Source: Antedon mediterranea (lineage: Eukaryota; Echinodermata; Crinoidea; Comatulida; Antedonidae). Taken from it: a stretch of DNA of 64,000 nucleotides. Shown here piece by piece: positions 1 through 14,800 of this stretch. The stretch spans positions 27,138,288-27,202,287 of the forward strand of contig NC_092676.1 of the NCBI RefSeq assembly GCF_964355755.1, read 5' to 3'. How positions within the stretch are numbered: the stretch's first letter is position 1; each line of letters begins with the position of its first letter. The notes under the pieces are model-generated. The model was not told where the DNA came from and did not search any database. It saw only the letters and a program-made list of their open reading frames with translations. The position numbers and the translations under genes were made by a program.

Positions 1-370
1 ATCTACAAGATATAATATATTTTATGTAGGCCTATATATATATGTCATATAAACCATTTGTATAGGGAAAGTATATACTGTACAGTTGTTATGTACAGAT
101 CTGAGATCACATCAGCACACCACTTTTACCTGGTATCTTTGTTCAATAATTTAAATACTACACTAATCAGTATTTTTGTACACTAATTACAGCCTCAAAA
201 TTACCAATTTAATTATTTTGTTCCTTTTATATTAAAAGATATAATATTGGTAGTTTTATGTCAATTAATTTCTAAAATGATTGGTTTGAATATTTATTGC
301 GATTCAGCCACTCTCACACAGAGCATTGTTGTATTGTCAGTAATTTGTCTTTGAATTTAATTTTACTTAC

Positions 371-3300
371 TTCATATTTTCCATTTGTATATTGTATGTT
401 TATTCCAGGTTTTATTATTCCATCTTTATATAACACTGCTGTTATAACTCTTGCAGCTGTTGTCTTAACTTCCTCAACTATATCACCATTATTATCTGTT
501 GTGTATGTTGTGTGATGATTATCAATGTTACTGCATCGATCTATGAACAGATGAGTGTCACCAATCCGAACTGCAACTCCACAGTTACAAGTCACAGACC
601 AACAAGGAGCAACTCGAGTTTGAACCTGTAGATTTTTAAGCAAGAAAATTCCAGTGGAACAATAGAATCATGAAATGTTTAAATTTGACAATCAATGGTG
701 TGCTGCTAGTAATAGAAAATGTAAAACTTTTAATATAATTGTTTAGCTTTTTAAGATACTATAAAACCTAAAAAATAAGAGATACTTTTGCAAACTAAAG
801 CGGAACCTCTTTTCGAAATGAATGCTGTGCATTTTGTGAATTGCTACTAAATAATACATTTTTTTATAAATTTAATCCTATTAAATATCTTTCAATCAAA
901 TTACAAAATACAACAAAAATTGGAACTGATAAACTTTGTAGGAATTTACTATCAATAATTAGTGTACAGTATAACAAGTATGTATAAACACATACTGTAT
1001 CTTAAGTTTATAGTGCTACACAATATTTATTTATTCTAAACTTGTTTAAATAAAATTTATAAAGTGTTTTGTAGTGTACCTCTAACTCAAGGCGCTTGTG
1101 TCTGTAAAAAACATAATCACCCTGTTCATAAAGATGATAATACCTTTAAAGAATAAACAAGATAAAAATAATAAAAACATTGTTACTTTGTGCAAACAAT
1201 ATTGGAATAATGGAAAAAAAAGACTTATTTTAAAGCACTAAACATCATAAAAACGTAAATAATATAAGATAAGTATGTTATGTACTTCAATATTCATTGT
1301 TTCATGAAAAACAATTTTATTATGTTCAAGCTCTGTCTACACTATCAAACTAGTTTGACAAAAAAACTGTGATGTGCCCAAATATGGTAGTATTATGACA
1401 TCATGTCGTACAATTATGGCCACATCACATTTTTTTGTCATATAAAATTTGATAGTGTTATTAAGCTTAATCCAGGCACTTGATAATAGTAATCAATCTC
1501 ACCTCCATCTTTTCAAGTCACTAATTCACAAAATAAATCAATTTAATTAATAGCATTATTCACACTATGTATCAAAACAAATTTATTAAATCTTCAGAAA
1601 CGCATTCAAAAATAAAATCAACAGTGGTTTGGAAATTATTGAACAGAGTTGAACTTTAAACTTTAAAAGAAATTGACTAAAGTCAAAGAACAATTATTAA
1701 ATTATATATCTCAAAAGCTATGGTCTTTTAAAAGTTTTTTTTTTACAAATGTATTGTAGAAACTTTTAAGTACTGTATACTATATAGTTATTTTAGTTAT
1801 ATTTTAAATCATACTTTTAAAATGTGTAATTTGACATATTATTACTGAAAGCTTTGAATGAATAAAGGTAAGTTACCTCACAAAAGAGAGAGAGAGAGAA
1901 ATATCAATAACTACTTATTCAATTACAAAGAATTTTAGGAATCCTGTCTGCCTGGTTTTGTGTGATGTTTTCTTGTTTATGTCCATGTTGTTTTTATATT
2001 GTATTTTTATGAGACAAAATAAATGAAATGAAATGAAAAAGAGCAATATTCAAGACAGAGTTTTGTTTAGGAGCATACCATTTATCAAATGTAGTAATGT
2101 GCGGATCCCCAGTTGATGAGCAGATTGTTGAACTTGGATCATCTTTGGAAATAACCTAAAAAATTTAACAATATATTTATATTATAACCCTTTGCTGGTA
2201 CAGTAGAAAAATAGCATTACAAAGAAAACTAGAAAGCCACTAAGAGAGTGCATACCTCTGCCTACTGTAAAATTCTCCTACATAAGATTTCCCTTGGGCA
2301 AATATATATATATATTTGTGTGTTTCTTAATGCTGTTTGTGATTTAGGCTACTTTCACTACAAGGATGCGTATGCGAGTTTGGTGTAATGGTTATGTAAC
2401 AAGCCTTTCAATTAACAATAGCTTTCAGTTGACTAACAATAGAAAAGCAACGCGAAAATCAAACGAGTGAATTTGAAAAGAAATAGGTTTTTTAAACTAC
2501 TCGCATCAAAAAACGTGCACATTAAATCAAATTATGTTTTAAAATTACAAATCACAAATTATAACTCTTGCCTCTTGTACAAAAATGAAGTTTTTTGGAC
2601 AAGTAGTTCTCGAGAAAATGCAATTTCAGTTTACTTGTTACTTTAAGACTGCTCGCCGGCTTTTGAAAAATTCTGTCCTATTTTAACACTAGCAGGTCTG
2701 AAAAGTATACTAAGAAGTGGTCCAGAATTGGGACCATGGTCCCAAATTTTAATGGAATGGTCCCTGACCACATATCTATCTGTACATTCATTTTGGTAAA
2801 GATCTTGTAATTATTTTTTGAGTAATCCTGCTAACAAACAAACAGACAAACAAACACACGCGACCGATTACATATACCTCCTTGGCGGAGGTAAATAAAA
2901 CAAGCAGTTTGATATTGCACTGTATTATCACCTGCATATTTAAGACTGATAATACTGAATTCTAATTTATTGTTGTTGGAAAACAAAATTAATTTATTGT
3001 ACAATGTTAATTTGGAGAATAATACCATCAGGTAGCAATCACAGTACTTGAACATTTTAAATAACTGATAAAAAATATTACCACATTTTATCTTACAAAG
3101 TAAATAAACTTCAAATTTAAATTCAATACAGCTATAAGAATTGTAGTAATAAAAAAATACATTCATTTATTGAGTTCTTTGCGAAGAAGAAATAAAACTA
3201 GAAAAAAATAAAACTTGTAGCTACGTTCTTATAGTGGTTGCTGTATACATTATCCTTTACTTACTGTGAAGTGTGGCAATTTGTTTTCTTGATTTTGCCA

Positions 3301-6300
3301 TATCCTGGACGATTCATAAGAAAAGGTAGTCACATCCCCTTGAAACTTTAAAATTGCAATATCATCCCCATCATCAAAGTTGTCACCCTTTGCCTTGATT
3401 GAGTATGATGCAGGAGAATTATTTGTTATTTTTTGTGAACATTCAGTTTTAAATAATGCTATTGTATTTAACACTACATGAATTTTGACTGCCGGTGTGT
3501 CTTTGTTGCTTTGATGTCGCCAAACTATCGGAAATGTTGAGTAAATGTAAATAGTTTGATCATCATCATTTTCACTGATAACAAATGTTTTATTGTTTGG
3601 TTGAATCTGAAAAATAATATGGTGATGATAATAAGATCAATCACCTAAAAATTTGATAATAGTGATGTTTATTTCATTGATTATATTTTAAGATAACTTT
3701 CTTGTTAAAAATTAATGAAGCAAACTTTTCTATAAAATACAAAAAGAATTATGATGAATTTTCCTTTTATTAACTTACAAGAAGTCCAGCAAAAAGGATG
3801 TTGCTTTGAACTCCCAATGAAAAAATGTCATCTCCACTGTTACTAAATTTCGCTCTAACTTCACATTGAATCTAAAATATAAAGAAAGCAAATGCTTGAA
3901 ATGATGAGGATGAGTTACTTATTCTATCAAAATACTATGGTACATATTGAAACTACTCGTATTAATTAAATATAATATTTTGAATGGAATACACATTGAC
4001 TGCTTTTTTATAATTTGCAACTTAGCTATTGAGCCATCTTTGTCTTTTTGAGTAAAAGTTGATTCAGACTTCAAAAGCTGTTAGATTAAGATTTTTATTT
4101 TTCTCTCTTTTGCTATGGATTTTATATTATGTCACCATGATATTCCGAAATAAAAAGATAAATGAAATGAAATGAAAAGAGAAAAAAAAAGTTTGATTGT
4201 CAACATTATTTGAAATTTGAAGAAGACTTGAAATTTTCTTAATGTGAAACAAAATGAGATTGGTGAAATTTGATAATACAATTTTAAAAAGAACATACTT
4301 CTGAGTTGAGTTTCTCATTTAGAATGCACTGGTTTGCTTCACAATCTTCACAATCACACTCATCACTAATAAACGCATCAATTTCATTCTCATTAGGTCC
4401 ATTAATTGTCTCATTATAAACAAAAAGACCATTTATAAACCATTTTACAAGAAAGTCCAATTGTTCTTGATATTTGTCAGATTTATAATGGCAAACTGTT
4501 GATATTCCAGTAGGTCTCTCCTGAAAAGTTAAAGTTGTGTTTCCTTCCAATTCAGGGAGATTATCTGTAATTCAAATATGCACGTCAAATCTTGGGAAAA
4601 AGTTTCTCATGCATTTTTCCTCACACATAGTTTTTAATGTGAAAAATGATAATGAAATCTACATGTTTAAAGTATAAGATAAAGAATGCATTACTTTTAT
4701 CTCCAAATCCAAAACAAACCTTTACATACACTATTTTTTAACTTTCATTGCCCCATAATTCAGATAGGACATTTTAGCAGTTGGTCCTGTGTACGCACAA
4801 ATACATTTTAGAAGAGAATAACTTACCACTACATGGTGGAAATGTAAATGGTAAAGTAGTTCCATTGTTGCATGGTAAAGCTGAATCTGAAGTGTTAAAT
4901 ATCAAATTTAATTACAATCTTTGAGAAAAAATAAAGTAAAGAAAAGAAAGGAAAAGTGCTTTCTGAAATCTTTTTTGCTATTTATTTGAATTTACGGTAT
5001 ATCGTTTTCATTTAATACCTGTTTGATAATTATTTGTATCTCCATTAAGATCTAATCAAAATGTAATCAAAATATTCTTCCGACATTTATAATTTGTATA
5101 GCACTTTTTTATTACGGTAATACTAATAATACAATACAATACAATATGATGAATTTTGAACTAAAATACCATATAATAATGTTTAAAGGTGATATTCATA
5201 CCTGTACAGTAGGCCATATTTGTTCCAGGTGATGGAGAAAGAAAGTGAACATAATAGACACCTTCTGTTGAACTACATGCCTTAATGCAAATAATTTGTT
5301 TGTTTGCACATGAATCTTGACCGTTATCAACACAGGTAGTCACGGTTTTAATACCATCACCAGTTCCAGGATAAACAGTACCTGAAAATATTAAATGAAA
5401 GATATATTCTCAAATCATGTCACGGTATTTCAAGGTTTGGGTCATATCAAACACATATATATTTGGGACATCACACAGGAGCATATTCATGATCATGATA
5501 ATTAATAATCAATCAATTATTGATATTAATTATATCAATATTAAAGTTTGTGTTTGGATGATAATATACCCAGTGAGAATGCTCCTGTCATTTTGATGAT
5601 CTGAATATAGCTATAAAAATGTTCTTGACACAATTATTTAAAAAAAACCAATTTTGATTTAAACTTTAGCAATAAAAATTGTTTATTGAAAAAGTAAAAG
5701 TATGATTGTGTCAATAAACAAACACAAATTACCACTTTGGAGCCGCATTGGGTATTTGGTGAAGAATAAAAGCTAATTTGATAAAATAATTTATAAAATA
5801 TGAAACATTATTGTGTTTATAAATAAGGTGATAATTTGATTATTGACTACAATGATGATGATAATGACAGGTAATCAATTACCACTTTTGAGCGACATTG
5901 GGTATTTGGTTCCACAGTGATACATTCCTGGACTAGAAGTTGGCATTTTGATATCAATCCTGTCACCCTCATTTCTAAATATATACCAACCATGCTGAAG
6001 AGTAAAATCGTTTATATAACTATTTCCATTAGTTGTATATTGGTTACTACGATGCCAGTTAACCACATCAAGTTGTGATTTGCACGGATCTTTAGCATTA
6101 TAATGACATGCTGCAAAGAAAAAGTAGAAACTCAGAGCCTCACACTTAGGTATAAACATAGACTCAATGAAAGTCCCACCGTAAGCTTCTTGCTCACTTC
6201 AAGCCCACATCAACCTCAAAAATTGAAGTTAATTCATCCATGCTCTCCACACCTATCTTCTGTAGGTTGCCCACACACCTTACAACCAAAATTAATAATA

Positions 6301-6441
6301 CAACCCGACATAATTTTATGTTTTAGTGTATGGAAAATAAGATAGAAGTGAATAAAAAAAGGAAAGAAGTAGCCTACCATGTCCATTTACCAAAGACACA
6401 AAACTAGCTGAACAGAATATAAAAACTTTTAACACGTCCAT
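371..6441 (-). CDS. VWDE-like protein (D8C + VWD domains), 5' part, 3' end outside window
   Basis: Secreted or membrane protein related to von Willebrand factor D and EGF domain proteins. Ten exons read on the minus strand, all with GT..AG borders and continuous phase: 6378-6441, 5883-6110, 5202-5381, 4827-4886, 4299-4564, 3779-3871, 3265-3606, 2079-2155, 1080-1143, 371-625. The start ATG at 6439-6441 opens a hydrophobic signal peptide of about 20 residues. Exons 2-3 carry a D8C-like domain (GWY, then YHCGTKYP, then MAYCT). Exon 8 starts the VWD domain with ICSSTGDPHITTFD; exon 10 gives its cysteine core (CNCGVAVRIG). Exon lengths match the divergent paralogue at 8850-16338 almost one for one (60, 266, 93, 77 and 64 nt are identical). 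By that comparison the rest of VWD, the EGF-like part and the membrane anchor should lie left of base 1. Function is not known from sequence; adhesion or extracellular matrix is an inference. Confidence 0.85.
1328..1468 (+). mobile_element. M1 MITE copy 1
   Basis: Short non-autonomous inverted-repeat element in an intron of the minus-strand VWDE-like gene. The left tip AAGCTCTGTCTACACTATCA is intact; the right end is degenerate. It is the only M1 copy seen in the VWDE gene pair. Confidence 0.8.
2017..2042 (+). repeat. AAATGA-type simple tail
   Basis: The words ataaatgaaatgaaatgaaa end a short stretch that resembles a truncated LINE/SINE 3' tail. A similar tail occurs at 4146-4184 in the same gene. 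Only the tail is recognisable. Confidence 0.4.
2236..2894. mobile_element. Putative interspersed element with GGCGGAGGTA-type ends
   Basis: The segment opens with gtgcatacctctgcc and closes with acctccttggcggaggtaaa, preceded by a CAAA-rich run (caaacaaacagacaaacaaa). The opposed gcatacctc.gcc and ggcggaggta words suggest short inverted ends of a non-autonomous element lying in an intron of the VWDE-like gene. No coding potential seen; family not assigned. Confidence 0.45.
4146..4184 (+). repeat. AAATGA-type simple tail
   Basis: The run gataaatgaaatgaaatgaa matches the tail at 2017-2042 and lies in an intron next to the 4299-4564 exon. Probably a truncated retroposon 3' end. Confidence 0.4.
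5732..5766 (-). pseudogene. Decayed partial copy of the D8C exon 3' end
   Basis: Bases 5732-5766 repeat, with a few changes, the 3' end of exon 2 and its splice donor (5876-5911): both read attaccactttt(t)gag, then cattgggtatttggt on the plus strand. The copy ends about 35 nt in, so it encodes only a KYPM-like fragment. It looks like a short local duplication inside intron 2. Confidence 0.6.
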
Positions 6442-7427
6442 GATCCCCAAGTTATCTTTCAGACTGTCTATCATAATAGTGGCTGTCTAAAGTTAACTAG
6501 GTACCAATTTGGGGGAATATACCTTTAGATAATATTAAGATAAAATGATTGATTACAGGTTTATTCATAATAGAGAAACTAGATAACATTGGCACCAGGG
6601 TGGCTAAAATAATCAAAGAATGATAACTAAATGTTGTTACTTGTTTCCATGGTTTTTAACTGAGGGGAAATTTGTATCCATTTTTTCCCCATGAATTCAT
6701 TAGAAGAAAAGTCCAGGAACAGAGCCACTGAGCCTGAGGTCTTGTTTTCGTGTTCTAACAATTGATTTTTTAAAATATATTATTGATCTAAATACATAAA
6801 TTACAACTATTTACATTTTGTACTGAATCTCAGTATTCACATGATGCTTTTGTTATTTAACAAGAGTAAAAGTAGTTTTTTCTCTTACCATTGTGTCATT
6901 GCTATCTTTATTAATGGAGATAGTCACTTCACTGCATCATGTTAACCATAGATTCAAATCTCACTCTCATTCAGTTTTCCAACTAGCTTGTTCCAACTGT
7001 TTTGATTGATATTATTAATGATTAGATAATAATTAATTAATAATACTTTCATGTTATAAAATGAATATGAGAAATACAAATATTAATTAGTTAACCTTAT
7101 TTTGCTATGCAACCTTGCAACAGCTACAACAAACAATCAATTTTATATTATATTACATCACAAATTTGAATAAAATAACAAAATAGTTTGTATTAAAACT
7201 GTTTTCTAAATAGTTTCTGATGTTTTTATCATTATTATATTTTATAATTTGTACCAACTAAGTATTTGTTATTTTTCAATATTCCTAAGAAATAGTTATT
7301 CTTTTATAGTATTGTTGAAGAATATTTTCAGTACAGTTCAACAAAATATATCGGTTTCCACAATGTTGTATAATTAACTACAAAACAATGTACCGAAAAT
7401 AAGATATTTAAATGTTTGCCAATACTT

Positions 7428-7592
7428 TTCACACCTGTTCCAGCACAAATGCAATCAAACATCAATGTTTAGTTTTCACACGGCTATGCGCATATTGATT
7501 GGCGCATAGCCGCATGCAGTATCATGAAAACGAAACAATGACGTTCGATTTGATTTTCCGGTGCCAGAACCGTGCCGAAAACGTGTGAAAGA
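7428..7592. mobile_element. Palindromic MITE-like element (tip TTTCACAC)
   Basis: The segment starts cttttcacacctgttcc and ends gaaaacgtgtgaaagacc, with an inner dyad ggctatgcgcat / atgcgcc-type and the words gttcgatttgatttccgg. A related copy lies at 21600-21780 in an NCAPD3 intron, sharing catagccgtgtgaaaa-like and tgttcgatttgatttgccgg words. No coding capacity. Confidence 0.5.
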
Positions 7593-8783
7593 CCCTTTAA
7601 ACTTGGACCATATAAACTATTGTCTGCAGATGTTAGCAGTATAAACAGTACTTTAGTATATCAAATGTATCATCTCATTAAACTGATAAAGGATTGTAGA
7701 GTTGTGGAGGAGGGAAACTCCAATAAATTTCCAAGTTAAAAGTAAACAAACTTAGGTTGTCAAATATAGTTTACAGAGATTCTAATCTACAGGTTTATGT
7801 TTCATATCAGTAATTGTCAAACAAGTAACACTCTAGTACTCACTAATGTAATAAAATCAACCTTATTACCTGATTAGTTGTCAACCACAAACATAATTAA
7901 CTTCATTAATAGGTGATATAATATAATATAAGGAATTAATAAAATATCAGTAATATTGAAATAATATGTGTTCGTAATTTGTTGTGCCAAAGTTCAATTT
8001 TTTTAATGAAGGAAAAGAGTAGGCCATTATTATTAAAGACATACATTTTTTTATTACATTTTATTTAAAATTTTTACAGTGTGAACTGCATTAGACAAAT
8101 GTAAACTTCTCACTATGTCATACTCTATAGTTTCAGGAAAGTTCAAACTTGTAAAACTATTTTATAATTGTTTAACCAGAGAGGGCAGCATACAATATAT
8201 TTCCTATTTTCTGAAGTATTTATTATTTCATGTTAATCATGCATATAAATTAAAAGTTCATAATGTTAGGTTATTAGGCCAAATGTTGGTGCGTGTTAAC
8301 ATAAATTGTTAACCAAACTGATTTGTTGTAACTGCAAACAATAATATTGTTCAAAAATTGTAGTTCTCCTTCAATTGAGTCCAGATTTTACATGAACACT
8401 AAATATAAAAAACAATCTATCTTTGTTGTTTTCACTAAAGCCTACTATTTCTGGATTTCCCCTTCTCATATTCTCATCATAATAATTTGATTTGCTGATG
8501 TAGGCCTACTGTTTATATTACCTACTACAGTACTCACTATACACACATGTTAAATATTCGTTTGTCTGCATTACTTTTTTGGCAAATATCAAATTTGCTT
8601 AATTTCCTTCTAAAGTTGACTTTACTGTTTGACAACAAAGAAAAACTAAAAAATACCATATAAACTTATTGTTTGGTAAACTTTCCTGGGTTTTCCCTTT
8701 TAAACTTCAAATATTAATCCTGCTTAAAATATTTTATTACTTTTCCAAATAATAAAGTAAATTTGATCATCACTCCCTAGTGT

Positions 8784-8793
8784 GTATATATAG
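8784..8793 (+). promoter_or_regulatory. TATA-like box upstream of VWDE-like gene
   Basis: The string gtatatatag lies about 60 nt before the ATG at 8850, a plausible core-promoter spacing for a short 5' UTR. In AT-rich DNA chance occurrence is likely. Confidence 0.35.
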
Positions 8794-8849
8794 TGAATGT
8801 TTTAGATTAGATATCACATAACTGGACAAAAACAGGAGAAGAAAAAGTT

Positions 8850-11800
8850 ATGAAACTCTACATTGTTTTGCTATACTTTATAGCAAAATTTATTTCAATA
8901 AATGGACATGGTAAATATTTATATGTTATTGTAAGTTAGATAGCATAATTAATATTTTTCTAAATATTATTTTTCTCATCAATCTTTTCATGTATTTTCT
9001 GTTGAATTTATACTATTATCTTTTCTTTATTATTTTAGCTCAACTTTTATCTTAATAGCTAGTTCTTATTTTTTCTATATTAAACAAAAAAAAATCACCA
9101 ATTAATATATTAGTATTACACATAAAGAAGTTGCAACCATGTTCATAAAACATCGGTTTAAAATCAGATTATTTCACAACTCATGTTATCTATGTGTTGG
9201 TAATTTTGAGATAAAACATTAAACGTTAAGTTTTAAAAACTGCATTTTAGTGTGCGGAGGCTGAATGGTTGATATTTTTGTTTTAGATTAACGTGAAATT
9301 GTATATATTCCATTCTACAGGATGTCATTTTACAAATGATGATGATCCTTGTGACACAAACCTCAAGTTGACTGACTGGCAGCGGAGTGTCCATCATGTT
9401 GCTGATTCTGAATATATTGACGATTTCAATCTTCCAACTGGATGGTACCGACTTATGAACGAAGGTAACAGGATCAACATCACCATGCCAACCATCAGGC
9501 AAGAGAGATATCACTGTGGAACCAAATACCCAATATGGATTGATGGTAATTAATGAAGAAAAGAATTATATTAAACAGAATTTAATTATTGTGGAGGGTT
9601 TAATCATGAATTTTCTCTTCATTTTCTCATTACATATCCAACTTCCTAACTTGCTGTGTCCCGCCATGATTTGTATGAGGGATGCGCATACTAAAGGAAG
9701 CATCTTGGTATGTCCCTGTGATACATCATCTTTAATAGAATTTACATGTTTTTTAGGTGTTTATCCAAATCTCTCTGAGGGGTATAAATCTCAAAAGACC
9801 TGCATTGATATTGGAAATTATGACTGTTATGAAGGACCATCAATTTGTATCAAGGCCTGCAACTCAACTGATGGTATCTACTTTGTACATCTGTTGTACA
9901 GTTCACCGGGAAGTAAAATGGCATATTGCACAGGTTTGTTTCTTTTATCAATTCTTCGCAGTTCAAAAGTATGTACAAATGAACTAAAACTATAGACACA
10001 AAGTATGGTTATATAATATTTTGCACTCAAGATTATGGTTAGGTTCAGGTTACATATCCTAAAATCAGTGGTTGCAACCTGAACATAGGCCTAAAACCTA
10101 AAGATAATCTCAGTAGGTGCGAAACTACAGTAGTGTCTTATATCAACAATTTTCAAATAGAGCTTCTTTTGGAGAACTTTTCTTATAAACAATGAAAATA
10201 GTTTAGATTTAGATTTATTTGTTTCCTCCCATTCTGTTATACATCCAGTATAAGTATACTGAGGTATAATGTAACGAGAGGAAGACAAACATTTAAAAAA
10301 TTGAATAACACATTCTTATATTTAAATATAATTGCAGATTCTCTTCTACCTTGCCAGAATGGAACAAATTCAGGAACAGGATTTTCACCATGCAGTTGTG
10401 AGTGTTTTAAGAAGGCCTACTACATATTACCTTTATCTCATTTTAGTAAATTAACTTGACTAGTAATTACTCTCCTCACACTTGAGCGGACACAAAATGG
10501 TTTTCCAGAAATTTTTTGGAATTTTACGAATAGCAAAGAATTCAGGATCTTAGTCATTTTTTATTTCTGAAAAATCTCTGGTTTTCCATTTAGAGGGAAC
10601 TGATCAGGAATTGTGTAGAAATTGTATGGGCCTAAATTAATAGTATTTCAATAATAATTAATTTTTAAAAAAAATGTATTAATTATTGTACAGATAGCTA
10701 CCCCATACTAAAAGGAAAACCAACAGTAGCATTCCAAGAAAAACCAACAGGACTTGCAGTCATATGTAATTATATAAATGGGAATATTGATGATGAAGAA
10801 ATGGATTTTCTTGTAAAGTGGTACATAAATGATCAATTTGTGTATGAGGAAGTTTATGAAAACAGTAACAATACAGTGTCTGCATTCATTAGTGATGAAC
10901 ATGATTGTGGAGATGGCGAGCCTAATCAATGCATTCTAAACGAGAGACTGAACTCACATGTAAGTACCCAAGGTTCCTTCTTTCTGAACACTATTTTGAT
11001 AATTAATTGAATCCCTTCATGATGGCATGCATTCCATTACTTGAAGTATTGATTACCTTTATGGCAACATTTATATACAAAATGAAATTCCTGTATTGTA
11101 TTTTAGATTCAATGTGAAATTAGAGCAAGATTCAGAAACACAAGCTATGTTGAGTTTCCACCAGGAGTCAAAAGCAACACCATCTATGCTGGGCTTATTG
11201 TAAGTTTATAAATAGGAACATTAAATGACAATGTTAAATTTCTATTTCTTGTCTAAAATAAAACATTTGTAATCACTTTGATATAACCTCAATGGAGATA
11301 CAAAATAAAATAAGCAAAACAATTAAGTAAAACAGCAAGAAAAATTAGCAAGGGCTTTCGGGCAACACTTAATGTGTATATATATTGTCATCAATTAATG
11401 CCAGTGATAAAATGACAATGTTAATTACAACATTAGCTACAGACATAATAAAATGTATTTTCCAGGTTCAACCTAATGCTACTGTGACTATAAGCGAAAA
11501 TGATGATGGCCAGGAATTTATTATTAAATCAACATTTCCAATAGTTTTACAAGAAGATACTCAAGAACCGGCAAAAATCAAAATACACATTAAAAAGACA
11601 GATAAGAATAATAATAATGTAGTAAACAGCTGTTGCCAATCGATAACAAATAATGCTCCTGCCAAGTACAATGTCTTAGCAATGCGAGACCACTACAATG
11701 ATGGGGATAAATATACCTCCATCCAGTTTACAGGCGATTCTACTACTTTTCAAGAGGCATCAAGAATATGGAGAGGTCATGAAAATGAATTGCCACCAAT

Positions 11801-14800
11801 CACCGTAAGTAAAGTGCTTTTTGTAATAATTTTTTGTTCGGATAGAGGATATGCTGAAGTTGTCAATTTCTTTCTGAATGTGGATTATTATTTATATCAT
11901 GCTGTGAAAATTGTAAGTTTCTATTGGAATTAACAGTAATCACAAGTTTTGGTTAAAAAGTAAAAAAAAAAAACTGTACATAGAAAATGCATTCAGTAAA
12001 TAACCAGAAATGAAGGTATTACTGTTTTGTTTACACATAAAAGTTCAAAGGTAAAATAAAAATGCATCAACACTATAATACTGAAAGGATTTGTTTTCGG
12101 ATACTAATAAAAGTAAACAATAAAAATGATTAAACTTTTCAAATTTATTCTTCAATTGAACACTATGTTTCTCAAAATATTGTATGTACATCAACCTGTA
12201 TTTTACATGCAGCATATAATAAATCAATTGAATTAATTGTATAGGTAATTGTAAAAGATGTTCCAAGTGATACAATATGTTCAATAACTGGGGATCCACA
12301 CATCACAACATTTGATAACTGGTAGGTTTTCATTCCTATTACTTTGGCTTCACCAATGATTTAGTGTTTGTTGATCATCTGCATATGAGTAAGGCGCAGG
12401 ATTGTTTTTGTGCTTAGACCAATATTGTGCCTAGGTGCTGCATACAAGTATGTAGAATTTTGAACCATTACACATTCAGTCTTATTGATTACTTCTTAGT
12501 ATAACAGTTTTAATTTTAAAAAATGATTAAAACCTACTCTGTTTATTTATAGGTATTATCATCTTTACGAACCTGGAGATTTCTTATTGTATAAACACAA
12601 CTTCTTTCCAATACAGGTTTGTTATACAAATAATACAATTTATGTTTATCAGTTACAGTTTTTCTGAAATTTAGTCTTGTGTTCATTTATCTTATTTAAA
12701 AAAATACGCTCTTTTCTGACCATATATACAATTTTGTTTTTAATGGAGTTTATTGTTTCTGTAAAATATAGATTCAGGTGCGAGTTGTACCTTGTTGTAA
12801 TTCTAGAGGTACCAACTGTGCTGTTGCATGTATATGTGGAGTTGCTGTACAAATTGGTCATACTCATCATTACATGGTTCGATGCAATGATACCCTAGCT
12901 ACCAATAAAAACCATGTAGTATACAGAAGAACTGCAACCGGTGAACTAGTTTCAACAGTACAGAAATCAGATGAAAGGGTTCGACTCGCTACGTATGAAG
13001 ATGGGAAACCAATATCTTCATCACAGATCGAACTAACAGATACAAAATATACAGTAAGTATGGTAGCACTTCAAAATCATATCTTCAACTGATCTAGGCA
13101 GTCTAATTAAAATTAATTCTCTGTAGCAAATGTTTTATAATTCCAAAAATTGTGTGATTTATGCTAGATCAAATTACCGACTGGATCAGTATTAACAGCT
13201 AGCACATATCAGAGTACATACATCCATGTGTCATTAAACGCTTCCTCTGATGATTCTGAAAATGTTGAAGGTCTGTGTGGCAATTTTGATACAATAGATG
13301 AAAATGATGTGTGTTATAAAAATGGGAGTATTAATTATGATTGCACATCTGATTGCGAAAAAATTGGATATGATGAAGAAGCAACAGAAGAATTTGCTAA
13401 AATTTGGAGGTAGGCCTTAAAATTTTTTTTAAATAAATTGTTATAAGCTGGTTTTGCCAACTAAATTAAATACCAATGCCAAAATAATAAAAATAAAATA
13501 TATAAAATAAATTGTTTTGTATGTCAGGGTTGATGACAGCAAGAGTTTCTTTTCTGGTAACCTTCAGTATATTGATTGGTATAAGTTTGTGTCCTATTGC
13601 TCATGTAAAAACAATACATGTGATGGTGACATAGATTGCAACTACTGCAATGGGCAACCTGACACAACATTACAATGTAGTAATAACACAAGTGCAAGAA
13701 GAAAGAGGGCAGTAGAAGATGACTCAGATGACCTAGTTGGGGATTTTAAGTTTGGACCAATTGTTTATGATCCAAACTTTAAAAAAACGGTATTCTGAAT
13801 TCTATACTTTTAGTTACAATTACTAAATTATGCAAATTTGAAATATGATACGTAGAAAATAGTTAGAACATAACAAACCATTTATTCCAAGCTTGAAGAA
13901 ATTAAAATCTATACAAGTAACATTAGAAGCTAACCATTTAAATCTAACTAGTACACTATTTTTTAAAATAGGTTCCAGAATTTCCAACTCCAAATGGTTT
14001 AACTGAAGAGATTACAAGAAATCTTTGTAATGAGACACTTGTAAATTCAACTACTTACAGTTTGTGTTTAAATGTAATCAACAATGGTTCTGTTGTTATT
14101 GAAGATATTATTGAAGGATGTATTGTTGATGTCAAGGTAGGTTCTATAAAGTACAAATATGTATTATAATATATAGATGAAAATTAGCTATATGAAAAAT
14201 ACTTTAAAAATATCTATATATATATACTGTATTTCCTGGTGGTTTGGTATGATTGTTTAAAAAATATTTTTAATAGCTAATTGACATTATTTTTCATCCC
14301 TGTAGGTATTTGATGACGTATCTATTGCCAAAGATACAATATTAATCCTGCAGGAGCGTTGTAAGGTTGTCCTTACCAAAAATCCATTCTATTGGGAAAA
14401 GACGGAAAATGGTACTCTAGCTCCACCTACAGATATACTAGATAAAATATGTGTAAACGAGTGCAATGGAATGGGTGAATGTGTAAATGGTACATGTCAA
14501 TGTTACGATGGATTAGGAGGAAGTGATTGTTCAATCTCTCTGGTTGAACCCCCTCTAGTGTTTGCTGTTCTTGGAGATGGAATCTGTGATGTGCAAGAAA
14601 GGCCATGTAAATCAGCAAAAGTTTTTGGTAAAAACTTTTTGGAAGAAATGAATATCACCTGTCATCTACAACACATTGGTGTAAGTTTTTAATCTATATT
14701 TGGACTTTTGTGTCCATTAAATGGAAAAAAAAAATATTTGCATTCTCACTTACAATGGCTAGTCATGGAGCAATATTTTTATCTTAGGAATTCTATTAAT

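Larger units (their letters stand above)
6442..8849. other. Divergent intergenic region between the two VWDE-like genes
   Basis: About 2.4 kb of AT-rich DNA separates the two start codons and must hold both promoters. It contains one palindromic repeat at 7428-7592. I see no open frame of convincing quality; the short one at 8115-8312 is low-complexity and lacks homology I recognise. Confidence 0.7.
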
